From positions 1 to 29,074 of IMG/VR virus record IMGVR_UViG_3300032309_000500: a stretch of 29,074 nt of DNA. The stretch is one strand, 5' to 3'. Shown here in pieces: positions 7,949 through 14,001 of the stretch. Numbering within the stretch: the stretch's first letter is position 1; every line of letters begins with the position of its first letter. The translations under genes were made by a program, and so were the position numbers. The notes beneath the pieces were generated by a model that had not been told where the DNA came from, made no database searches, and worked only from the letters and a program-made list of their open reading frames with translations. This DNA is from a virus.

Positions 7949-7950
7949 CA

Positions 7951-8205
7951 ATGACAAAAGACTTTTATCAAATGTATGGTGTGGACACAGCAATGCATTT
8001 GTTGCGCCCTAGCGCAAAATGGGAAATTACAAACACTAAATTCACTCGGTGGGAAGACCCTCGCCCATGCCCTACATGGGAGGAAGTCCTTGAAACATTG
8101 GAAAAAATTAAGGCTTTTGAAGATGGTATAAAAACCATTTGGACTGAAGAGCAGATTGAGGCAATGACCAAACAGCAAGCAGTTCTTAAAAAGGCAGTTG
8201 GATGA
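7951..8205 (+). CDS. Small protein resembling tail-fibre assembly (XkdW-type) proteins
   Basis: 84 residues. The pattern LLRPSAKWEITNTKFTRWEDP, then PTWEEVLETLEKIKAFED, matches the layout of small phage proteins that follow fibre genes: a beta hairpin containing a Trp, a P-T-x-E-E-V turn, then a long helix. These are often annotated as tail-fibre assembly or XkdW-like proteins. The last 25 residues are a second helix. It follows the adhesin by two bases, so chaperoning the adhesin is the simplest guess. The ATG of the first oxygenase overlaps its stop. The assignment is by pattern only. Confidence 0.7.
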   Translation: MTKDFYQMYGVDTAMHLLRPSAKWEITNTKFTRWEDPRPCPTWEEVLETLEKIKAFEDGIKTIWTEEQIEAMTKQQAVLKKAVG

Positions 8206-8804
8206 TGCAGGTCATAAACTTATTCCCAACCGCTATTGGTTCATTCAGTCTTGGACGCGACATTACTACTGACGAGATGGACTTCATGTTGAATCAACCA
8301 CAAAAGAGCAACACTGGAAATACAACAAGCGAAAATAGAAACATTCTTGAACACGAAAAAATGGCTGACATCCGTGTTTTTATTCAAGAGTGTGTTGACA
8401 AATACTTTCAAGAAATTTTTCGCCCAAAATTTGATGTGAAGTTGCGTTTTACTCAAACATGGATGAATTATTCTGAGCCGGGGCAATTTCACCATAAACA
8501 CGAACACCCAAACTCTTTAATATCTGGATGTTTTTATCCGCAAGCAAATAAAGAATTAGACAAAATATTTTTTTTCAATGAAAAATATAAACAAATTTCA
8601 ATAGAGACTGAAGACTTTGGTCATTACAACTCGCCATCTTGGTGGCTTCCAGTTGGAACTGGTGATGTGTTAATTTTTCCATCGTCGTTAACTCACATGG
8701 TTCAAAATGTTGTGTCTGATAAAACTCGTGTAAGCCTTTCATTCAATACATTTCCAGTAGGCTATATCGGTAACGACAATACTTTGACTGGGTTGCACTT
8801 ATGA
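8202..8804 (+). CDS. 2OG-Fe(II) oxygenase (TIGR02466-type), first of three
   Basis: 200 residues. The N-terminus (QVINLFPTAIGSF) is the usual opening of the TIGR02466/2OG-FeII_Oxy_5 family. The metal site is in QFHHKHEHPNSLISGCFY (His 97, 98, 100 and 102), followed by a beta strand. The distal ligand is His165 in LTHMVQNV, with the 2OG-binding Arg176 in DKTRVSLSFN. DVLIFPSSLTH is also typical. Such enzymes hydroxylate proteins or small molecules using 2-oxoglutarate and O2; the substrate here is unknown. The ATG at 8202 overlaps the previous TGA; an ATG one codon later is also possible. Its place directly after the adhesin block suggests virion proteins as substrates (inference). Confidence 0.85.
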   Translation: MMQVINLFPTAIGSFSLGRDITTDEMDFMLNQPQKSNTGNTTSENRNILEHEKMADIRVFIQECVDKYFQEIFRPKFDVKLRFTQTWMNYSEPGQFHHKHEHPNSLISGCFYPQANKELDKIFFFNEKYKQISIETEDFGHYNSPSWWLPVGTGDVLIFPSSLTHMVQNVVSDKTRVSLSFNTFPVGYIGNDNTLTGLHL

Positions 8805-9361
8805 ACAAAGACCTTACATCGTATGTAAAAATTTATAAAGTGTTTGAACCTGAATTTTGCTCTGAAGTCGTTTTATCTTTAGGGCAGGCAGATTGGCGCG
8901 AGCATCAATTTAACATTGCTGGTACAAATGAATTTATTTCGTATGACAATGAATTATCAGTATCGCATTATGAGGCTCCAAAAAAACGTGAAATGACTGA
9001 ACGTCTATGGGGTGTAATTAAACAGTATTTAAATGAAATGGAATGTCAAGAATGGTTTAACTCATGGAGTGGTTATACGGCAATTCGTTTTAACAAATAC
9101 GATGTCAATACACAGATGAAAATTCATTGTGACCACATACATACCATATTTGATGGCGAACGCAAAGGCATACCCATATTAACAATTCTTGGTGCTTTGA
9201 ATGACGGCTACGAAGGTGGAGAACTTATTCTATGGCAAGACACTGAAATAAAGATTCCGCCCGGTCATGTGGCGGTGTTTCCCTCTAACTTTTTGTATCC
9301 ACATAAAGTAGAACCCGTGAAGAGCGGTGTTCGTCACTCTTATGTGTCTTGGGTTTGGTAA
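8801..9361 (+). CDS. 2OG-Fe(II) oxygenase, prolyl-4-hydroxylase-like, second of three
   Basis: 186 residues with a textbook double-stranded beta-helix site: His109-x-Asp111 (KIHCDHIH), then YEGGELILW, then GHVAVFPS, and finally His168 (YPHKVEPV) with Arg178 (GVRHSYVSWVW). The spacing of H168 and R178 is standard for the P4H/2OG-FeII_Oxy_3 family, so the enzyme should be active. Family members hydroxylate proline or other residues in proteins; the substrate is unknown. It belongs to a different subfamily from its two neighbours, so the cluster is not a simple tandem duplication. The ATG overlaps the preceding stop (ATGA). Confidence 0.9.
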   Translation: MNKDLTSYVKIYKVFEPEFCSEVVLSLGQADWREHQFNIAGTNEFISYDNELSVSHYEAPKKREMTERLWGVIKQYLNEMECQEWFNSWSGYTAIRFNKYDVNTQMKIHCDHIHTIFDGERKGIPILTILGALNDGYEGGELILWQDTEIKIPPGHVAVFPSNFLYPHKVEPVKSGVRHSYVSWVW

Positions 9362-9374
9362 TTAGGAGAAAGAA

Positions 9375-9740
9375 ATGGCACATTTTGCAGAATTGGACAG
9401 CAACAACAAGGTATTGCGCGTTGTAGTCATCAAGAATGAAGACACTGCGGATGCTCACGGTGTTGAAAAAGAATACATTGGCGCGGCATTTTGCGAACGC
9501 TTGTTTGGTGGTCGTTGGGTACAGACTTCATACAACGGCTCTATTCGCTCTTGTTTTGCTGGTGTGGGCATGATGTATAATGAACAGCACAACATTTTTA
9601 TTAATGAGCAACCGTTCCCGTCTTGGACTATTGATGTCAACACCAAGGCTTGGGAAGCCCCAACTGCTAAACCTGAAGATGGCAAGCAGTACGATTGGAG
9701 TGAGGCAACCTTGTCTTGGGTTGAGCGAGTTACCGATTAA
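9375..9740 (+). CDS. Conserved phage protein of unknown function (MAHFAELD family)
   Basis: 121 residues. The start MAHFAELDSNNKVLRVVVI, the internal WVQTSYNGSIRSCFAGVGMMY and the end PEDGKQYDWSEATLSWVE match a family that I recall as common in cyanophages and other aquatic phages near tail genes. It looks like a small beta protein with a C-terminal Trp-rich motif. It has two Cys and no catalytic signature. A good GGAG ribosome site (TTAGGAGAAAG) lies upstream. It sits between the second and third oxygenases and might be a substrate or virion protein (inference only). Confidence 0.8.
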   Translation: MAHFAELDSNNKVLRVVVIKNEDTADAHGVEKEYIGAAFCERLFGGRWVQTSYNGSIRSCFAGVGMMYNEQHNIFINEQPFPSWTIDVNTKAWEAPTAKPEDGKQYDWSEATLSWVERVTD

Positions 9741-10361
9741 ATGTCGTCCAACTTTGGTGCTAGTTATTATTTTGCTTCGGTGGTTTACACTGCCGAGGAG
9801 CCTCAGTTTTTGGATGAAGCCAAGACTGTTGTTGCGGACTACCTAAAGAACTCTGTAAAAACTTTAGACGGATTGCTCATACAAACAGGAAGTATGTTTG
9901 ATGGTCGCTTGGAAGGTTTAATTAAACACATAGCCCAGTCTGGTTGGAACATCTTGGACAGCCAAGGCTACGACATGAGCGACAAGACTACAAATCTCAT
10001 GGAGTTTTGGGCGCAAGAACATCAAAAACATTCAGGCATGGATGAGCATATTCACGGTGCAGGTGCGCAGTTGGTTGGGTTTTATTTCCTTGATTGTCCT
10101 GACGAAGAGGCGAGGATTGTTTTTTCAGACCCAAACCAAGCCAAGAAGCAGATTAACCTGCCACAGAAAGAAATTAGTCAGGTAACGCTTGGAACCACAA
10201 TGGTGAACTTCCAGCCCAAGCCGGGCCTTCTGATTATGACTAACGCTTGGGTTCCGCACACGTTTACAAGAAACAGGTCTGACAAGCCATTTACTTTCAT
10301 TCACTTCACAATTGGCGTAGAGAGGGCTTTGCCAACTCCACCACCTGCCGAGGTGATATGA
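9741..10361 (+). CDS. 2OG-Fe(II) oxygenase-like protein, third of three, missing the usual Arg
   Basis: 206 residues with the layout of the TIGR02466-type family: a long N-terminal part (SGWNILDSQGYDM), then the proximal metal motif DEHIHGAGAQ (His103, His105) followed by LVGFYFLDCP. GLLIMTNAWVPHTF follows with His173. In the position of the 2OG-binding Arg (DKTR in the first oxygenase) this protein has DKPF, followed by TFIHFTI. The fold call is good, but catalysis with 2OG is uncertain. It may use another Arg, or be a different or inactive enzyme. It starts directly after the previous stop, and its own stop overlaps the next start. Confidence 0.75.
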   Translation: MSSNFGASYYFASVVYTAEEPQFLDEAKTVVADYLKNSVKTLDGLLIQTGSMFDGRLEGLIKHIAQSGWNILDSQGYDMSDKTTNLMEFWAQEHQKHSGMDEHIHGAGAQLVGFYFLDCPDEEARIVFSDPNQAKKQINLPQKEISQVTLGTTMVNFQPKPGLLIMTNAWVPHTFTRNRSDKPFTFIHFTIGVERALPTPPPAEVI

Positions 10362-10594
10362 ACACATACAAAATCAGGTTTAACAAAAGCAGGGGCATGG
10401 AAGGTCGTGGAACGGTTGACCATGTGTGGCGTGTCTTTGAAAATGACAAAGAATTTTTGTTTAAAAATTTGGACATCACTGTGCCAGTCAAAAGCGAAAA
10501 AGATGTGAACGAAAATGATTACAACATTACTTGTAACGGTTACATGACAATTGACAGAGACACATCAACTGCAATAATTTCAACAGCAAAATGA
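10358..10594 (+). CDS. Small conserved phage protein (YKIRFNKSRG family)
   Basis: 78 residues. Conserved blocks are YKIRFNKSRGMEGRGTVDHV, WRVFENDKEFLFKNLDI and a C-terminal TIDRDTSTA. I recall this protein as common in cyanophages and other aquatic phages, with no assigned function. It appears to be a single small beta-rich domain with no Zn or catalytic motif. The ATG overlaps the preceding stop (ATGA at 10358), suggesting coupling to the third oxygenase. Confidence 0.8.
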   Translation: MNTYKIRFNKSRGMEGRGTVDHVWRVFENDKEFLFKNLDITVPVKSEKDVNENDYNITCNGYMTIDRDTSTAIISTAK

Positions 10595-10602
10595 GGCATC
10601 AA

Positions 10603-10740
10603 ATGGAACTGAAACTACCAATTGAAACTGTAAATCAAGTCCTTGGTTATCTTGGAACACGCCCATATCAAGAGGTGTTCCAACTTATTCAAGCTATTCA
10701 AGAGGCGGCAAAGCCAAAAGAAGAGCCAAAAGAGGAATGA
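10603..10740 (+). CDS. 45-residue helical protein
   Basis: The product begins MELKLPIETVNQVLGYL and continues GTRPYQEVFQLIQAIQEAAK, ending in a charged KPKEEPKEE tail. GAGG at 10593-10596 is six bases before ATG 10603; an in-frame ATG at 10591 would add four residues. The pattern looks like a small phage family with two short helices, which I recall next to lysis genes. The stop is followed one base later by the next ATG. No function is assigned. Confidence 0.7.
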   Translation: MELKLPIETVNQVLGYLGTRPYQEVFQLIQAIQEAAKPKEEPKEE

Positions 10741-10741
10741 T

Positions 10742-10957
10742 ATGGCAGACGTTCACGAACTTGCCTCAGAGACTGACAAGCGATTAAGTGTCCACGAGGC
10801 AATCTGCGCCCAGCGTTATGAGAGCATTCAGAGTCGATTTGATGATGGCTCAAAGCGCATGACCAAGATTGAGTACCTCTTGTACGGGGTAATTGTTTGC
10901 GTGCTGTTTGGCCCCGGCGTCGCTGGGGAACTCATCAAAAAAGTTTTGGGGTTGTAA
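10742..10957 (+). CDS. Small membrane protein (XhlA-like layout)
   Basis: 71 residues from ATG 10742, chosen because AGAGG lies six bases upstream. Residues 1-43 form a charged helix (TDKRLSVHEAICAQRYESIQ), followed by one membrane segment at about 45-62 (YLLYGVIVCVLFGPGV) and a short basic tail. An N-terminal coiled helix plus one C-terminal membrane segment is the layout of XhlA/hemolysin-type accessory holins. It directly precedes another single-TM protein, a holin and an endolysin. A lysis accessory role is likely but not certain. Confidence 0.7.
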   Translation: MADVHELASETDKRLSVHEAICAQRYESIQSRFDDGSKRMTKIEYLLYGVIVCVLFGPGVAGELIKKVLGL

Positions 10958-11275
10958 ATGGCTGAAGAATCCAAAGAATCCGCAAAAGGCGCGTTAATTG
11001 AAAAACTCACCTTTGCTGTGTTGCCACTGTTGTTTACCTGCGTGGTGTACCTCATGTCAGCGCTCTCCAACTTGAGTCACGAGGTCACAATCCTCAACAG
11101 CAAGATTAGTTTGGTGGTCACCAGCGACAACAAGCAGGCAACCAACACGGGCGCTGAACTGGCTCGTGAGCGTCTACGCCAAGACTTGTCAGCCGAGATT
11201 CAAAAAAATCGTGACGACATTCAGTACAACCGCCAAAAGATTGCGGTGATTGAAACTAAACTGGAGAGAAAATAA
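10958..11275 (+). CDS. Membrane-anchored coiled-coil protein, possible spanin or lysis accessory
   Basis: 105 residues. One membrane segment at about 17-36 (LTFAVLPLLFTCVVYLMSAL) is followed by a long helix. From about residue 60 to the end it is charged and heptad-like (ELARERLRQDLSAEIQKNRD to AVIETKLERK). A single N-terminal anchor with a periplasmic coiled coil is the layout of inner-membrane spanins (Rz-like), but no partner lipoprotein with a lipobox was seen. It starts immediately after the preceding TAA and ends in a TAATG overlap with the holin. Confidence 0.65.
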   Translation: MAEESKESAKGALIEKLTFAVLPLLFTCVVYLMSALSNLSHEVTILNSKISLVVTSDNKQATNTGAELARERLRQDLSAEIQKNRDDIQYNRQKIAVIETKLERK

Positions 11276-11793
11276 TGCTTCCAATAGTTGCATCCCTCCT
11301 TGGTACATTGGCTCAGAACGGTCTGGGCCTTTTGTCTTCTGCAATCCAAGCCAAGGGCAAAGAAGTTGTTGAAAAGACACTTGGCGTCAAGATTTCTGAC
11401 GACCCAACGCCAGTCGAAGTAGAAAAACTTCGCCAACTGCAATACGACCACGAAGAGCGTTTGCTTGAGTTGGGTATTGAAAAGGCTCGTATTGAGCAAG
11501 AAGAGTTGACGGCACTGCTTAAAGCGCAGGCAAATCAAGAAGACAATGTGTCCAAGCGTTGGCAGGCTGATATGTCGTCTGACTCGTGGCTGTCGAAGAA
11601 TGTGCGCCCCGGCACTCTGGTGTACCTTTTGACGGCATATTTAATTTTTGCCCTGCTTGACGGCTATGGGTACAAGATAAGTGAGTCCTACGTCAACCTG
11701 CTAGGTCAGTGGGGTATGTTGGTGATGACCGCTTACTTTGGCGGTCGCACCGTTGAGAAGGTCATGGAGATGCGCAGAAAGGACAAAGAATGA
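11275..11793 (+). CDS. Holin of the GTA 3TM family
   Basis: 172 residues. There is a short hydrophobic N-terminus (1-23), a long charged helix (about 47-98), then the family signature SWLSKNVRPGTLVYLL. Membrane segments lie at about 112-130 and 138-157 (GQWGMLVMTAYFGGRTVEK), with a basic tail. This matches the GTA_holin_3TM family, which releases endolysin through the inner membrane. It lies directly before the endolysin, with an ATGA overlap, so holin and endolysin are co-translated. Confidence 0.85.
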   Translation: MLPIVASLLGTLAQNGLGLLSSAIQAKGKEVVEKTLGVKISDDPTPVEVEKLRQLQYDHEERLLELGIEKARIEQEELTALLKAQANQEDNVSKRWQADMSSDSWLSKNVRPGTLVYLLTAYLIFALLDGYGYKISESYVNLLGQWGMLVMTAYFGGRTVEKVMEMRRKDKE

Positions 11794-12131
11794 GCCTGAG
11801 CCAAGAACAAGCCGCGTTCCTACTGGATGCCTGCGCCCTTATCAAATACGCCACAGAACAGGGTTTTATGGTCACTGGCGGAGAACTTGCTCGTACCCCT
11901 GAACAACAGGCTTTGCACGTCAAGGCTGGACGCTCCAAGACCATGAATTCGATTCACCTGAAACGGTGTGCCATTGACTTGAATTTCTTCAAGGATGGGC
12001 AGATAATCTGGGACAAGGGCATCCTTGCACCTTTGGGCGCATATTGGGAAACTTTGCACCCTAAAAACCGCTGGGGTGGAAATTTTAAATCACTGGTGGA
12101 TTGTCCACATTTTGAACGAAACGTGGGGTAA
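11790..12131 (+). CDS. Endolysin: M15 family L-Ala-D-Glu / D-Ala peptidase-like
   Basis: 113 residues, the usual size for single-domain M15 endolysins (T5 Lys type). Zinc ligands are His56 and Asp63 (NSIHLKRCAIDL) and His107 (DCPHFE), with the conserved WGG before the last ligand (RWGGNFKSLVDCPHFE). TGGELARTPEQQ is also typical of the family. It cuts peptide cross-bridges or stems in peptidoglycan at the end of infection. There is no signal peptide, so it depends on the holin encoded immediately upstream. Confidence 0.9.
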   Translation: MSLSQEQAAFLLDACALIKYATEQGFMVTGGELARTPEQQALHVKAGRSKTMNSIHLKRCAIDLNFFKDGQIIWDKGILAPLGAYWETLHPKNRWGGNFKSLVDCPHFERNVG

Positions 12132-12133
12132 AT

Positions 12134-12769
12134 ATGGCAACCGCATCGGTAATGACTTACGACTCTTTGGTCGAAAACATTCAGTCTTACCTCGACCGTA
12201 CTGATGCGGATACGCTTGCCAAGATTCCGTTGTTCATTATGCTGGCAGAGCAAATCATTGCCAGCCAAATTAAGTTTCTTGGCAACCTGACTGTTCAGAC
12301 TTCAAACATGACGATAGGTCAGCCTATCATCGACAAGCCTGCACGCTGGCATAAGACGGTGTCAATGAACGTCACCGTGGCTGGTGAAAAACAGCCTGTA
12401 TTACTTCGCAAGTACGAGTACCTGCGCGAGTACAACCCAAACGCAACCGTCACTGGCGCACCCGTTTATTACGGAGATTACGACTACACCCACTGGCTGG
12501 TCGCTCCATCGCCTAATTTGGCGTATGAGTTTGAGGTTTTGTACTACGAGCGACTTCAACCGCTTGATTCTTCTAACCAAAGCAATTGGTTTACCACCTA
12601 CGCTCCGCAAGCGTTGCTGTATGGGTCTTTGTTGCAGGCTATGCCGTATGTCAAGAACGACGAGCGGATGGGTATGTGGCAACAGAACTACGACCTCATC
12701 ATTCAGACCTTAAAAGCTGAGGATGTACAGCGTATTGGTGACCGCCAAGCAACTGTATTGGATACCTAA
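12134..12769 (+). CDS. Phage adaptor protein (head-tail connector type)
   Basis: 211 residues. The N-terminal helices (DSLVENIQSYLDRTDADTLA and IPLFIMLAEQIIASQIKFLG) precede a central beta region (RWHKTVSMNVTV, LLRKYEYLREYNP, APVYYGDYDYTHWLVAPSPN). It ends with helices (YAPQALLYGSLLQAMPYVKN). This is the pattern of phage adaptor proteins of the gp6/gp16 or tail-tube-A-like kind that join portal and tail. It differs from the 356-residue adaptor-like protein at 1147, which has a large insert. It follows the endolysin by two bases. Confidence 0.8.
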   Translation: MATASVMTYDSLVENIQSYLDRTDADTLAKIPLFIMLAEQIIASQIKFLGNLTVQTSNMTIGQPIIDKPARWHKTVSMNVTVAGEKQPVLLRKYEYLREYNPNATVTGAPVYYGDYDYTHWLVAPSPNLAYEFEVLYYERLQPLDSSNQSNWFTTYAPQALLYGSLLQAMPYVKNDERMGMWQQNYDLIIQTLKAEDVQRIGDRQATVLDT

Positions 12770-12771
12770 TT

Positions 12772-14001
12772 ATGAGTTTTAACAGCCCCTTTACAGGCAA
12801 CGTCATTCAACCAACGGATGTCTCATACAACCGCATCATCTTAACTGCTGACTTGCAGTTAACTTGGCCTATCAACGGCACGACTGCTGATGACGCCGCC
12901 GCTCGTATCATGGAGGTGTCAACGCTCTCCACGGCAAACGAGTTGTGGATGCCCCCAGCCAATCAAGGCTCTGTTGGTCAAGACGCTTTGATTCGTAACG
13001 TCGGTGCTGTTGCAGTTACCGTCAAAGACTACACTGGCGCAAACACGATTGTCACGGTCGCCGCAGGCGAAGCCCAGTACATTTACATTACTGCCAACGC
13101 TACCACGGCGGGAACATGGGGCATCATTGCCTTTGGTATTGGCTCTTCTGGCGCTGACGCCGCTACCCTTGCTGGGTATGGTTTGCTGGCAATCGGTCAG
13201 ACGCTGAACCAAAGCCAACCTGTTACGACGTTCTCCTCCAGCTACACCGCGCTGACAACAGACCGCTCAAGTACCTATGTATGGACTGGCGGAGCGGGAA
13301 CATTGACTTTGACCCTTGCGTCTACGCTTGGCGACAATTGGTTCATGTTCGTGCGCAACAACGGCACAGGCGCTTTGACGGTGGCTGGCAGTGGTGGCAA
13401 CACCATCAACGGCTCTACGTCTATTGTTCTTCAACCTGCTGACTCTTGCATTATTGTTTGCAGTGGTTCAACTTTTTACACGGTGGGTTTGGGTCGTAAC
13501 ACCCAGTTTGCATTTACCCAACTGAGCAAGGTTGTGGCGTCTGGCTCGTACACCCTTACGGCTTCTGAAGCATCCAACGTAATTCAAAAATATACGGGAG
13601 TTTTGTCAGCCAACGTCACAATTGTTGTGCCTGCAACGGTTCAGGTTTACTACATCCTCAACGAAACTTCTGGTGCATACACCGTCACAATCACCACAGG
13701 TTCTGGCGCTACTGCTATTTTGACCGCAGGCAGTCAAGCCACATTGGTTTGTGATTCTGTAAACCTGTATAACGCTAACACTATTTTGGCTGGCTCTTCA
13801 AATATCAGTTTGAGCAACGGCTCTGTTGGCGCTCCGTCTTTGAATTTTTCATCAGAGACCACGACGGGTGTGTACCGCGCCGCTTCTGGTGAGTTCAACA
13901 TTGCAGTCCTTGGCGTGTTGCGTGCAACGGTTTCTGCCACTGGTTTGGCGGTTGTTGGTACGGGTAACTTTACAGGTGGTATTTCTGGCGGGACGTACTG
14001 A
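12772..14001 (+). CDS. Beta-rich fibre or tail-decoration protein
   Basis: 409 residues, rich in Thr, Ser, Gly, Val and Asn. The N-terminal section (FNSPFTGNVIQPTDVSYNRI) and following repeats of beta strands (LTLASTLGDNWFMFVRNNGT, GALTVAGSGGNTINGSTSIV) look like a tail-associated beta-helix or stacked sandwich. The C-terminus (TTGVYRAASGEFNIAVLG, then ending GGISGGTY) resembles the SGISGGTF end of the 809-residue fibre, so both may use the same final module. The TGATG overlap with the next start (14001) suggests coupling to the gp10-like protein. It is most likely structural; there are no enzyme motifs. Confidence 0.75.
   Translation: MSFNSPFTGNVIQPTDVSYNRIILTADLQLTWPINGTTADDAAARIMEVSTLSTANELWMPPANQGSVGQDALIRNVGAVAVTVKDYTGANTIVTVAAGEAQYIYITANATTAGTWGIIAFGIGSSGADAATLAGYGLLAIGQTLNQSQPVTTFSSSYTALTTDRSSTYVWTGGAGTLTLTLASTLGDNWFMFVRNNGTGALTVAGSGGNTINGSTSIVLQPADSCIIVCSGSTFYTVGLGRNTQFAFTQLSKVVASGSYTLTASEASNVIQKYTGVLSANVTIVVPATVQVYYILNETSGAYTVTITTGSGATAILTAGSQATLVCDSVNLYNANTILAGSSNISLSNGSVGAPSLNFSSETTTGVYRAASGEFNIAVLGVLRATVSATGLAVVGTGNFTGGISGGTY

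Noticed and set aside
10643-10741. Extension of the XhlA-like gene upstream of ATG 10742
   Set aside because: It overlaps the 45-residue gene in another frame; AGAGG is correctly placed for 10742.
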